This document shows, in pieces, positions 9,657 to 18,055 of a stretch of 64,000 bases of DNA. Under the pieces are notes generated by a model, which worked only from the letters and a program-made list of their open reading frames with translations, was not told where the DNA came from and searched no databases. Where the stretch lies: positions 3,596,001-3,660,000 of the forward strand of contig NZ_CP113097.1 in the NCBI RefSeq assembly GCF_026625125.1, given 5' to 3'. Each line of letters opens with the position of its first letter. Within the stretch, counting starts at the first letter, position 1. The stretch is from Pseudomonas putida. Lineage in GTDB: Bacteria; Pseudomonadota; Gammaproteobacteria; Pseudomonadales; Pseudomonadaceae. The position numbers were made by a program, and so were the translations under genes.

Positions 9657-10448
9657 ATGCGAAATACGCTGTTACGCGCAACCTTGCTTCTTTCCGTAAC
9701 TGCGGCATCGGCAGCAGTTGCCGCACCGACACCAACACTCACCGTACTCAGCTCGGGGGGCATCATGGGCGCCATCCGCGCGGCGCAACCTGCTTATGAA
9801 AAGGCCTACCACGTCAAGCTCGACATCCAGGCGGCGCCCTCGATGGGTGACACCCCACAGGCCGTACCTAACCGACTCGCCCGCGACGAACCTGCGGATG
9901 TCGTGCTTATGGTAGGTTCGGCGCTGGACGGCTTGCAGGCCAAAGGCCTGGTCGAGCCGACCAGCCGTGTCGATCTCGGCAAATCCTATATCGCCATGGC
10001 AGTACGCAAGGGTGAGCCCAAGCCAGACATAAGCAGTATGAAAAGCTTTCGCCAAACGCTGCTGGACAGCACATCGGTAGCCTATTCCGATAGCGCCAGC
10101 GGCGTTTACCTCTCCCGTTCATTGTTCCCCCGTATGGCGCTGGGCGAGAGCTTCAAGGCCAAAGCCCATATGATTCCCGCCGAGCCAGTGGGGGCAGTGG
10201 TAGCGCGCGGGCAGGCGCAGATCGGCTTCCAGCAATTGAGCGAGCTCAAACCCGTCCCAGGCATCGACATCGTTGGGCTGGTTCCATCGCAGGCCCAGAA
10301 GATGACGCTGTATGCCGGCGCTGTGGTCAGCAACAGCGTCCATCAGGCACAGGCACGACAACTGCTGGACTATCTTGCCTCGGCCCAGTCCGACGCAGCT
10401 ATCCAGGCCAGCGGCCTGACACCGCTGCAGCATGCCGCCAGGCAATAG
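9657..10448 (+). CDS. Periplasmic protein of PBP type II fold, probable aconitate isomerase
   Basis: The 263-residue precursor has a Sec signal peptide (cleavage near AAVAAPT, residue 22-23) and a ModA-like type II periplasmic binding protein fold (TVLSSGGIMGAIRAAQP, then ADVVLMVG). Automatic annotation would call it a molybdate-binding protein. However, it stands alone without ModB or ModC, and a genuine modABC is present at 44.4 kb. The neighbouring genes are an OprD porin, a CitMHS carrier, DctA and a PrpF-type isomerase. The periplasmic aconitate isomerase described from a Pseudomonas species has this length, signal peptide and fold, and converts trans-aconitate to cis-aconitate before uptake. 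I therefore infer that role; the fold is seen and the reaction is inferred. Confidence 0.65.
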   Translation: MRNTLLRATLLLSVTAASAAVAAPTPTLTVLSSGGIMGAIRAAQPAYEKAYHVKLDIQAAPSMGDTPQAVPNRLARDEPADVVLMVGSALDGLQAKGLVEPTSRVDLGKSYIAMAVRKGEPKPDISSMKSFRQTLLDSTSVAYSDSASGVYLSRSLFPRMALGESFKAKAHMIPAEPVGAVVARGQAQIGFQQLSELKPVPGIDIVGLVPSQAQKMTLYAGAVVSNSVHQAQARQLLDYLASAQSDAAIQASGLTPLQHAARQ

Positions 10449-10483
10449 CGGTCGACGGGCCGGGCTCATGCCCGGCCGCTGGC

Positions 10484-11740
10484 TCACCAGATGGCGACGT
10501 CATAGGTCAGGTACAGGCGGTTGCTGTCCCGACCGCGGGAAAAGTCAGACCTGTAGACATAGTTGCGCAGCCGTATTCCAAGCCCTTTGAGGGCCCCGCC
10601 CTGCACCACATACGCAAGCTCGGCGTCACGCTCCCACTCACTCAAGCCCTGCGCTCCGGAGCGGCCGTTGTCCCCGCTCAGGTAGCGCGTCATGAAGGTC
10701 AGCCCGGGCACCCCTGCGGCGGCAAAGTTGTAGGCATAGCTTGCCATCCAGGTCTTTTCTTCTTCCTCGATGAACTTGCCGATGCCAACGTTGCTGAACG
10801 AATACACCGTTGCGCCACTGATGTACGGCAGCCCGGCTTCACCGTCGAGCACCTGGTACCCAGCGCCGAAGGTGTGCCCTGAATGGGCGTAGGACACTTG
10901 CGCACTGAACATGTCGTTGTCGATGCTGCCGCCGTATGCGGCGCCGCTGTCACGGCTGGCGAAATACCGCAGGTCGGTGGTCAGCACCCCGCCGGCCAGC
11001 GCAAGGTCATGCACCAGGCCGGCGAAGTCCTGGCGGTAGAAGTGTTCGAGCTGACCGTGGAAGTAGCTCAAGCGCACGTGCTTGCTGAGCGCGTAGTCGG
11101 CGCCGGCGAAGTTGAAATCGCCCGACTCGGCGCCGCCATAACCGTCCAGGTACAAGCCGGTACTGTCGGACGAGTCGCGTTGTTTGAATCGGTCGAGATG
11201 CCCGGCAGTGAGTGTCAGCCGCTCGATGTCGGTGCTGGTCAGCTGCGTGCCCTGGTAGGTCTGCGGCAGTAGTCGGGCATCGTTGTAGACCAATACCGGC
11301 GTCTTGGGCAGCAAGGTACCGTGCTTGACCACCGTACGGCCCAGGCGAGCCTTGGCCGTCACCCCGGCACTGGCGAATTCCTGGGCAGCGCGACCGTCGT
11401 CATGCACCGGCAACAGGCCCGTACCGCTGCGGCCACGGCCGGAGTCCAGCCTGACTCCCAACAGCCCCATGGCGTCGAGCCCCAGGCCCAGCGTGCCTTG
11501 GGTAAAGCCTGACTGATAGTCGAGCAGAAAACCCTGCGCCCACTCGGTTCGCTCGCTTTTGGCGGTGGCGGCGGCGCGGGCGCTCATGCCCTGCTCGTCG
11601 CGGAAATTTTCGTTGAAATAAACGTTGCGCAGTTGCAGTTTGAGCGTGCCGTCATCGACGAATCCAGCAGCGCCGGCAACAGGCAGGCAGCCGCAGAGCA
11701 GGCCACAGGCGGCCGCCGCACGCAGAGCAGTTGGGGACAT
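10484..11740 (-). CDS. OprD-family outer-membrane porin
   Basis: The 418-residue precursor has a signal peptide (MSPTALRAAAACGLL...AGAAG) and then the typical OprD start (FVDDGTLKLQLRNVYFNENF). The alternating beta-strand pattern ends in the outer-membrane C-terminal signature (LYLTYDVAIW, aromatic last residue). It forms an 18-stranded channel for small anionic nutrients. ATG 11740 was chosen over an upstream in-frame start because only it gives an intact signal peptide. It is the last gene of the PrpF-like, DctA, CitMHS, porin series, so it probably lets tricarboxylates or dicarboxylates cross the outer membrane. Confidence 0.9.
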   Translation of the reverse strand: MSPTALRAAAACGLLCGCLPVAGAAGFVDDGTLKLQLRNVYFNENFRDEQGMSARAAATAKSERTEWAQGFLLDYQSGFTQGTLGLGLDAMGLLGVRLDSGRGRSGTGLLPVHDDGRAAQEFASAGVTAKARLGRTVVKHGTLLPKTPVLVYNDARLLPQTYQGTQLTSTDIERLTLTAGHLDRFKQRDSSDSTGLYLDGYGGAESGDFNFAGADYALSKHVRLSYFHGQLEHFYRQDFAGLVHDLALAGGVLTTDLRYFASRDSGAAYGGSIDNDMFSAQVSYAHSGHTFGAGYQVLDGEAGLPYISGATVYSFSNVGIGKFIEEEEKTWMASYAYNFAAAGVPGLTFMTRYLSGDNGRSGAQGLSEWERDAELAYVVQGGALKGLGIRLRNYVYRSDFSRGRDSNRLYLTYDVAIW

Positions 11741-11805
11741 GGTCGGTACTCTGTTGTTGTTTTTGAATGAGTTGAAAGCGGGCGCCCGGCGGCGCCCAGG
11801 GCGGT

Positions 11806-13110
11806 TCAGACGAAGAAGGACAAGGCCCCGGTGGCCAGGGCCAGGGCGGTGATCACCAGGGAGGTGAGCACCGCCCATTTGACGGTGGCCTTCTGGAAAT
11901 CACCGATATCGCGGTCGACCATACCCACCAGCAGCAGGGTCGAGGCCACCAGCGGGCTCATCAGGTGCACAGGCTGGCCGAGCACCGAAGCGCGGGCGAT
12001 CTCTACCGGGTCGATGCCGTAGGCAGCCGCCGCGTTGGCCAGGATCGGCACCACGCCAAAGTAATAGGCATCATTGGACAGCACGAACGTCAGCGGCATG
12101 CTGGTGATCGCCACCACCAGCGGGAACCAGTGGCCCCAGGACTGCGGAATCCAGTCCACCAGTGTCTGCGCCAGCGCATCGACCATTTTCGTGCCGGAGA
12201 AGATGCCGGCGAAAATCCCTGCGGCAAACACCAGCAGCACGACCGTCATGGCGTTGCCGGAGTGGGCCAGGATGCGCTCTTTCTGCACCTCCAGTTGCGG
12301 GTAGTTGATCATCAAGGCAGCAACGAAACCGATCATGAACAGAATCGCTGCGTGCATCACGCCCAGGACCAGCGCGACCATTACCGCTACCACCAGCAGC
12401 AGGTTCACGTAGGCAAGCCGCGGACGCTTGTGCGGCGTGTCCTCGAGAATCGCCTTGATGTAGCAATTGCCGCCACCAGACTCGAGCTTGATGTTGCCGA
12501 TGCGTTTGCGTTCAGCACGGCCCAGCAGGAACGCGGTGAAGACCACCCAGGCAGCCCCACCGATCATGGTGGGCAACATCGGGATGAAGTACTCGGTCGC
12601 ATCGAGCCCCAGCGCCGCGATCGCCCGCGTCGCCGGTCCGCCCCAAGGACTCAGGCCGCTCATGATGCTCAGTGAAAGCATCGCCACCGTTGCCAGGATC
12701 ATTGGGTTCATGCCGATGCGCTTGTACAGCGGCAACATGGCCGCGCAGGTGATCATGTAGGTGGTGGTGCCATCACCATCGAGCGCCACCAGCAGCGAAA
12801 GCAGTGCAGTGCCGATGGCGATCTTGATCGGGTCGCCATTGACGCGTTTGAGAATCTTGCGGATCAGCGGGTCGAACAGCCCTGCGTCGATCATCAGGCC
12901 AAAGAACAGAATGGCGAACAGCAACAAGGCAGCCGACGGGGCAACCATCTTCAGGCCGTCGAGCATCATCTTGCCGGTGGTCGGCGCAAAACCGCCGATC
13001 ACGGCGAAAACGATGGGGACTACGGTGAGCGCAACGATCGGCGACAGGCGTTTGCTCATGATGAGGTAGGTGAATGTCACCACCATGATCAAGCCAAGCA
13101 ATGCAAGCAT
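11806..13110 (-). CDS. CitMHS-family citrate/tricarboxylate:cation symporter
   Basis: The product has 434 residues and about twelve hydrophobic segments typical of the CitMHS family (ALDGDGTTTYMITCAAMLPLY around residue 105-125, GLSPWGGPATRAIAAL around 155-170, VLSNDAYYFGVVPIL near 350). Members import metal-citrate complexes or other tricarboxylates with protons. The first residues are hydrophobic, as expected for a start at ATG 13110. It sits between DctA and an OprD porin on the same strand, which supports a role in uptake of citrate, aconitate or tricarballylate; which one is not decided by sequence. Confidence 0.87.
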   Translation of the reverse strand: MLALLGLIMVVTFTYLIMSKRLSPIVALTVVPIVFAVIGGFAPTTGKMMLDGLKMVAPSAALLLFAILFFGLMIDAGLFDPLIRKILKRVNGDPIKIAIGTALLSLLVALDGDGTTTYMITCAAMLPLYKRIGMNPMILATVAMLSLSIMSGLSPWGGPATRAIAALGLDATEYFIPMLPTMIGGAAWVVFTAFLLGRAERKRIGNIKLESGGGNCYIKAILEDTPHKRPRLAYVNLLLVVAVMVALVLGVMHAAILFMIGFVAALMINYPQLEVQKERILAHSGNAMTVVLLVFAAGIFAGIFSGTKMVDALAQTLVDWIPQSWGHWFPLVVAITSMPLTFVLSNDAYYFGVVPILANAAAAYGIDPVEIARASVLGQPVHLMSPLVASTLLLVGMVDRDIGDFQKATVKWAVLTSLVITALALATGALSFFV

Positions 13111-13170
13111 GATTGGGTTCTCTTGTTTTTATTCTAAGGCGTGGCCATCTGGCGCGCAGACGGCCCCCTG

Positions 13171-13203
13171 CCCCACTCGGCATCACAGTGATGCTGAGCG
13201 GGG
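13171..13203. other. Long hairpin between dctA and the CitMHS gene
   Basis: The segment folds into CCCC, CTC and GCATCA arms pairing with TGATGC, GAG and GGGG, with single mismatches between arms and a 3-nt loop. It lies in the minus-strand transcript 3' of dctA and 60 nt before the CitMHS start. There is no U-run, so it may stabilise or process the dctA mRNA rather than terminate it. Confidence 0.45.
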
Positions 13204-13235
13204 GCCAAGTCAACGAAGGGGGTTAAGGGTGACGA

Positions 13236-14552
13236 TCAGCCGTGACGACGGGGCTCTGCAGGCCAGCTGGACACCGTTGGCGTACCCTGCTCGGCGAGCG
13301 GCTCAGGCTCACCGTTCAGGGTGCGCATCAAGGTCTCCCGCTCACAGGCATTTTCCGACAGCGAAACCACCACGGTGGCAACGGCATTGCTGGCCAGGCT
13401 GGTCAGGGCGCGCGCCTCGGACATGAAACGATCGACGCCGATCAGCAACGCCAAGCCTGCCAAGGGGATGTCGTGGATGACGGTCAGGGTGGAGGCCAGG
13501 GCTACGAAGCCACTCCCGGTGACACCGGCAGCGCCCTTGGAAGACAGCAGCATGATGGCGAGCATGGTGATGGTCTGGCCCAAGGTCAGGTCGATGTTGC
13601 AGGCCTGGGCGATGAAGATGGCCGCCAGCGACAGGTAGATCGCCGTGCCGTCCAGGTTGAAGGAGTAACCGGTGGGCAGCACCAGCCCCACCACACCTTT
13701 TTTGCAGCCCAGTGCTTCCAGTTTCTCCAACATGCGCGGCAACACCGGCTCGGTGGAAGAAGTACCCAGCACCACCAGAAACTCCTCACGGAAATAACGC
13801 AGCAGTTTCCACAGGCTGAAACCGTGCGCGCGGCAGATGCCACCCAACACGACGATGACGAAGAAGGCACAGGCGATGTACAAGGTGCCGACCAGCTTCG
13901 CCAGGGCGCCAAGCGAGCTGATTCCGTACTGGCCTACGGTAAAGGCCAGTGCACCGAACGCACCGATCGGCGCGAAGCGCATCAGGTAGCCGAAAATGCG
14001 AAACACCATGGTCGAAGCGGATTCGAGCACATCCAGCACCGGCTTGCCCTTTTCACCCATCGACGACAGGGCAAAGCCGCTGAGTACCGCGATGAACAGC
14101 ACTGGCAGCACTTCGCCTTTGTTGAATGCGCCGATGAAGGTATCGGGAATGATGTGCATGAAAAAGTCGACCACACTCAGTTTCGCCGCAGACGCAGCAT
14201 ACTGGCTCAGCCCTTCGGTGCTGAGGGTGGCGGGGTCGATGTTCATGCCCTCGCCAGGCCGAAAGAGGTAGACCGCTGCAAGGCCGATGATCAGGCTGAC
14301 CACGGTCAGGCCCAGGAACAGCAGCAACGTCTTGCTCATCAAACGCCCCAGCGAACGCTTGTCGGTCATGCCGGCGATCCCGGTGACGATGGTGCAGAAC
14401 ACCACAGGCGCGATCATCATCTTGATCAGCTTGATGAAGGCATCGCCCAGCGGTTTGAGCGCAACCGCCTGTTGCGCCCAGAAATGCCCGACCACCACGC
14501 CCAGCAGGACGGCGCAGAGGATCTGGAAGTACAGTGATTTTGCGATCTTCAT
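13236..14552 (-). CDS. dctA: C4-dicarboxylate transporter DctA
   Basis: This 438-residue member of the dicarboxylate/amino acid:cation symporter family begins in the characteristic way (YFQILCAVLLGVVVGHFW). It contains the reentrant-loop motif SSKGAAGVTGSGFVALA near residue 340 and NLDGTAIYLSL near residue 300. It imports succinate, fumarate or malate with sodium or protons. It sits 77 nt downstream of a PrpF-type isomerase gene and upstream of the CitMHS and porin genes. A second organic acid carrier in this locus suggests that either the substrate or the breakdown product is a C4 acid; pseudomonads usually also have a separate main dctA. Confidence 0.9.
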   Translation of the reverse strand: MKIAKSLYFQILCAVLLGVVVGHFWAQQAVALKPLGDAFIKLIKMMIAPVVFCTIVTGIAGMTDKRSLGRLMSKTLLLFLGLTVVSLIIGLAAVYLFRPGEGMNIDPATLSTEGLSQYAASAAKLSVVDFFMHIIPDTFIGAFNKGEVLPVLFIAVLSGFALSSMGEKGKPVLDVLESASTMVFRIFGYLMRFAPIGAFGALAFTVGQYGISSLGALAKLVGTLYIACAFFVIVVLGGICRAHGFSLWKLLRYFREEFLVVLGTSSTEPVLPRMLEKLEALGCKKGVVGLVLPTGYSFNLDGTAIYLSLAAIFIAQACNIDLTLGQTITMLAIMLLSSKGAAGVTGSGFVALASTLTVIHDIPLAGLALLIGVDRFMSEARALTSLASNAVATVVVSLSENACERETLMRTLNGEPEPLAEQGTPTVSSWPAEPRRHG

Positions 14553-14629
14553 GAGGCATCACCCATTGTTGAAATTGTGCGGATGCGCTTGTGTTGCCTG
14601 GGTTACCACGGTTTGACGCCTGGCAGGTT

Positions 14630-15709
14630 TCAACCCGCCATGCGCTGAAAACCAGGGGCGTATACAAATCCGGAGAACAGCCGGCGGGCGGTTCGAACCA
14701 CCGAGGCCTGAATGGTCTGGCCATCCGGGCCACCGCGCGAAAGCGCGACATCGATACCGCCGCTAGGATGTTCCAGGCGCACTTCGGTGAGTGCTTGGGC
14801 GGTATCACCGAGCATGTCCATCACGACGGTGCCTGGGCTGACGCAGGCAGTTGCCAGCCCGATGGATCCTGTGATGGCCAGCGCCCGGTGGCAGTTGTGC
14901 GGCATGAAATACCTTACCTGCAGCGTACCGTCATAGCGCGGCGCAGAGATCAGCACGGGCTTGGGGATCACCATGTTGCTGACGTCGCCCAGGCCCATGG
15001 CCTTGCCCGCTTTCAGGCGCAGGGCTTCCAGGCGCTGCAGCAGGTGCGTGTTCGCATCCAGTTGCGCGGGGGTTTCCGAACCTGTCACGCCCATTTGCGC
15101 GGCATCGACGATCATCATCGGCATGGCCATGTCGATGCAGGTGACAGGGATACCGTCGATCACATCCTTGGCCTGCCCGGTAGGGAACAGCTTGCCAGTT
15201 TTGCTACCCACGGCATCGAGGAATGTCAGGTGCACCGGGGCGGCAGTCCCCGGCACGCCGTCGATCGCCGTACGCCCTTCGTAGCGCACGATGCCGCCGG
15301 GGGTCTCCACCAGCGAATTGACGAACGTGTTGGTATTGAGGTTACGGATACGCACCAGGGTCTTGCCGTCATTGCCCTTGACCAGCCCTTGCTCGATGGC
15401 GAAAGGGCCCACGGCACACAGCATGTTGCCGCAGTTGGGGGCGGTATCGACGCGGCGCTGGGCAACCATCACTTGCACGAACAGGTAGTCGACGTCGGCG
15501 TCGGCATGCAGCGAAGGGCTGATGATGGCCACCTTGCTGGTCTGCGGGCTGCCACCGCCAATGCCGTCGATCTCCAGCTCGTGACCGGAGCCCATCAGGT
15601 TGATCAGCAGCTCGTCGCGCTCGACCACATTGGCTGGCAGATCCCACGCATGAAAGAACGGGCCTTTGGAGGTACCGCCGCGCATGAGCACACAAGGAAT
15701 TCGTTGCAT
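14630..15709 (-). CDS. PrpF/GalD-family isomerase (4-oxalomesaconate tautomerase-like)
   Basis: The 359-residue protein belongs to the PrpF family, which has a diaminopimelate epimerase-like fold. RIPCVLMRGGTSKGPFF at the N-terminus, GIGGGSPQTSKVA, and the catalytic NCGNML cysteine motif (about residue 95) are present. Family members move a double bond in methylaconitate (PrpF), 4-oxalomesaconate (GalD) or aconitate. The context (porin, two organic acid carriers and a probable aconitate isomerase, but no gallate dioxygenase) favours an aconitate-like or tricarballylate-type substrate over gallate catabolism. ATG 15709 was chosen over a much longer frame since homologues begin at this point. 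It is divergent from the LysR gene at 15857, with a LysR-type box between them. Confidence 0.85.
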   Translation of the reverse strand: MQRIPCVLMRGGTSKGPFFHAWDLPANVVERDELLINLMGSGHELEIDGIGGGSPQTSKVAIISPSLHADADVDYLFVQVMVAQRRVDTAPNCGNMLCAVGPFAIEQGLVKGNDGKTLVRIRNLNTNTFVNSLVETPGGIVRYEGRTAIDGVPGTAAPVHLTFLDAVGSKTGKLFPTGQAKDVIDGIPVTCIDMAMPMMIVDAAQMGVTGSETPAQLDANTHLLQRLEALRLKAGKAMGLGDVSNMVIPKPVLISAPRYDGTLQVRYFMPHNCHRALAITGSIGLATACVSPGTVVMDMLGDTAQALTEVRLEHPSGGIDVALSRGGPDGQTIQASVVRTARRLFSGFVYAPGFQRMAG

Positions 15710-15804
15710 GACTACTGACTCTTGTTGATCAATTGGGGAAATTGATGTTCTGGACACAAGAGTGACAAAGTTTGATAAATCGATCCAATGCAAATATCGT
15801 AGCC

Positions 15805-15827
15805 ATTGTTGCGTTTTACAAAACAAT
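15805..15827. promoter_or_regulatory. LysR-type box ATTGTT-N11-AACAAT
   Basis: A perfect 6-bp inverted repeat with 11-nt spacing (the T-N11-A pattern of LysR operators) lies 30 bp before the LysR start and about 95 bp before the divergent PrpF-like gene. It probably binds the LysR protein encoded at 15857. Confidence 0.65.
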
Positions 15828-15856
15828 AAAGCGGTGAATTCCCTTAGGAAAACGTC

Positions 15857-16750
15857 ATGGAATATGAGCTGCAAGACATCAGATCTTTCGTGAAAATCGC
15901 CGAACTTGGCAGCTTCCACGAGGCGGCGGAGGTGCTGCACCTGTCACAACCGGCGTTGAGCCGGCGGATAAAAAAGCTCGAAGAGGGCCTGGGAACGCCC
16001 TTGCTCGAACGGACCACCCGGCGCGTGAGCCTGACCACGGTCGGCCGCGACTTTCTGCCCAAGGCCAGGCGCCTGCTGGACGATTTCGAAGATTCGATCC
16101 TGAGCATTCGTGAACTTGCCGAGCGCCAGACCGGCCAAGTGACCCTGGCCTGCATCCCGACCGCTGCGTTTTACTTCCTGCCCTCGGTGATTCGGGACTA
16201 CAACGAGCAGTACCCGAAAATCCGTATTCGGCTGCTGGACCTCAGTGCCAACGAGGGGCTGGAGGCGGTGCTGCGCGGTGAAGCCGATTTCGGTATCAAC
16301 ATGATGAGCGGCCAGCATCCGGATATCGAGTTCGTGTCGCTGGTGCAGGAGCGTTTCGTGCTGGCGTGCCGGCGCGATCACGAACTGGCCGATCGCGCAT
16401 CGGTCACCTGGACAGAGCTTGCCGATTACAGGCTCATCGGCGTCGGGCGCCTGAGCGGCAATCGCATGTTGCTGGACCATGCGCTGTCCGGCCTCAGCTG
16501 GCGGCCGAAGTGGTTCTATGAGGTGCAGCACCTTTCCACCTCGTTGGGCATGGTCGAAGCGGGGCTGGGGGTGTCGGCCATGCCAAGCCTGGCCATGCCG
16601 GCTGCCGACCATCCGACGTTGGTGAGCGTTCCGCTGATGGAGCCCGAGGTGACGCGTACGCTCGGGCTGGTGTATCGGCGTGGGGCCTCGCTTTCACCTG
16701 CGGCAGAAAAGTTCGTTTCCATTCTGCTGGAGAAATGGCCGAATCGTTGA
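15857..16750 (+). CDS. LysR-family regulator of the tricarboxylate locus
   Basis: The 297-residue protein has a LysR helix-turn-helix (YELQDIRSFVKIAELGSFHEAAE, QPALSRRIKKLEEG) and a full-length effector domain. AGGA precedes ATG 15857. It is divergent from the PrpF-like gene and shares with it a 147-bp promoter region containing a T-N11-A palindrome. It is therefore probably the activator of the isomerase-transporter-porin genes, responding to the imported acid or its isomer. This role is inferred from position. Confidence 0.88.
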   Translation: MEYELQDIRSFVKIAELGSFHEAAEVLHLSQPALSRRIKKLEEGLGTPLLERTTRRVSLTTVGRDFLPKARRLLDDFEDSILSIRELAERQTGQVTLACIPTAAFYFLPSVIRDYNEQYPKIRIRLLDLSANEGLEAVLRGEADFGINMMSGQHPDIEFVSLVQERFVLACRRDHELADRASVTWTELADYRLIGVGRLSGNRMLLDHALSGLSWRPKWFYEVQHLSTSLGMVEAGLGVSAMPSLAMPAADHPTLVSVPLMEPEVTRTLGLVYRRGASLSPAAEKFVSILLEKWPNR

Positions 16751-16771
16751 TCGGTCGTGGCCAGCCACGCA

Positions 16772-17950
16772 TCAGGTTGAGCGTTGTCCTTGGAATCGTT
16801 GCAGGGTGAATGATGAAAGATCGAGGTCGGTCCAGCCCCGGATGCACCACTGTGCGAATGCCTCGCCCAAGGCGGCGGAGTGCTTGAAACCATGGCCAGA
16901 GCACGCTGACGCCACCAGGGTGTGCTTCAGCGCAGGGTGTTCATCGATGATGAAGTGGCGATCGGCAGTGACGGTGTAGGCGCAAACAGCCGACTTGACG
17001 ACCCTGTCGGTCACCCCGGCGATACGGCCTTGTACTTGCGACTCATACATCTGCCGCTGTTCTTCTGCGTTCACGGTCCGGTCCAGCAGGTCGGGCAGCG
17101 ATGCCGTGTGGTATTGGGCCGTGGCGATTTTCATGCTGCCCTCCCCGGGCAGCGCTGGGAAACCATAGTTGATTTTGTCGTCCCCGCGCCCATGGGTGAG
17201 GATGAATGTTGGCGATGCACCCTCAAGGCCCGCCTCGGCTTCGAGCTCGAACCAGAACAGCTTCTGCCGGTAGACCCCCAGCAAACGGTCGAACGGCTCG
17301 CCCAACAAACCGCCCGCCCAGTTGCCGGCGCTGAACACCAGCTTGCGCGCCTTTAATGTGCGCAGGTTGGTGCAGACCGTGACACCGCAGTCATCCGAGC
17401 TGATCTGAGTGACCGTTTCTGCTGTGTGCAGCGTCGCCCCGTGTTGCATTGCCAGGCGCAGCTGCACGTCGATGCACCGCTCGGGGCGCACGAAGCCGCC
17501 ACCGGGCTCGAAGTAGCCGATCGCATCGTCGCGCACATTGGCAAATTGCGGGAAGCGTTGACGGATCTGTGCGGCGCCAAGCACTTCGTGCTCGATTCCA
17601 TAGGCCTGGGCCAGGCCTATGGTGCGCAAGGTGAAATCGCTTTTATCGTGCGGATCGAAGTCGGGACTGGAGGTCAGTGCAAGCAGACCGGACTGTTCGA
17701 ACAACGATTCGCCAGACAGCGCCTCAAGTTCACGCCAGATCTGCTGAGCCCTCTTCACGATCGGCACGTACTGGGCACCCTCGCCGACGGAAAGACGCGT
17801 AATGCGCGTATCACCGTGGCTCGAGCCGAGGGTATGCGGTGGGTGGTAGCGATCGACCCCCACCACATCGACGCCCGCCTTGGCCAGTTGATAAGCGGTG
17901 GCGGCCCCCATTGCACCAAGCCCGATGACGACTACTTCGCAATGCTCCAC
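16772..17950 (-). CDS. MSOX/SolA-type FAD amine oxidase (sarcosine or N-methyl amino acid oxidase)
   Basis: The 392-residue flavoprotein starts with the dinucleotide-binding motif VVVIGLGAMGAATAYQLA and has the MSOX family tail (VCAYTVTADRHFIID, then SGHGFKHSAALGEA). The cysteine in VCAYT, about residue 323, aligns with the residue that carries covalent FAD in monomeric sarcosine oxidase. It would oxidise an N-methylated or secondary amino acid, releasing hydrogen peroxide. Translation appears to start at GTG 17950. It converges on the LysR gene with a 21-nt gap and lies upstream of an MFS exporter gene on the same strand. The true amine substrate is unknown. Confidence 0.85.
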   Translation of the reverse strand: MEHCEVVVIGLGAMGAATAYQLAKAGVDVVGVDRYHPPHTLGSSHGDTRITRLSVGEGAQYVPIVKRAQQIWRELEALSGESLFEQSGLLALTSSPDFDPHDKSDFTLRTIGLAQAYGIEHEVLGAAQIRQRFPQFANVRDDAIGYFEPGGGFVRPERCIDVQLRLAMQHGATLHTAETVTQISSDDCGVTVCTNLRTLKARKLVFSAGNWAGGLLGEPFDRLLGVYRQKLFWFELEAEAGLEGASPTFILTHGRGDDKINYGFPALPGEGSMKIATAQYHTASLPDLLDRTVNAEEQRQMYESQVQGRIAGVTDRVVKSAVCAYTVTADRHFIIDEHPALKHTLVASACSGHGFKHSAALGEAFAQWCIRGWTDLDLSSFTLQRFQGQRST

Positions 17951-18055
17951 TGACTATCGCTCGCTCAAAAAAGGCGGTAGTTGAAAGCAGGCGGGCCCAG
18001 GAAACAAAGAATTAAAGGGTATATCGATATGCCCTTGCGCAGGCCGTGTTCACCA

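Noticed and set aside
9657..10448. Calling this gene modA
   Set aside because: No modB or modC adjoins, a complete modABC with a ModE-like box is at 44.4 kb, and the neighbours handle organic acids.
13242..14537. A 431-codon plus-strand frame
   Set aside because: Antisense to dctA; no recognisable protein features.
14630..15709. Naming the PrpF-family gene galD for gallate catabolism
   Set aside because: No gallate dioxygenase, hydratase or aldolase genes are nearby; the family includes several isomerases and the context points to tricarboxylates.
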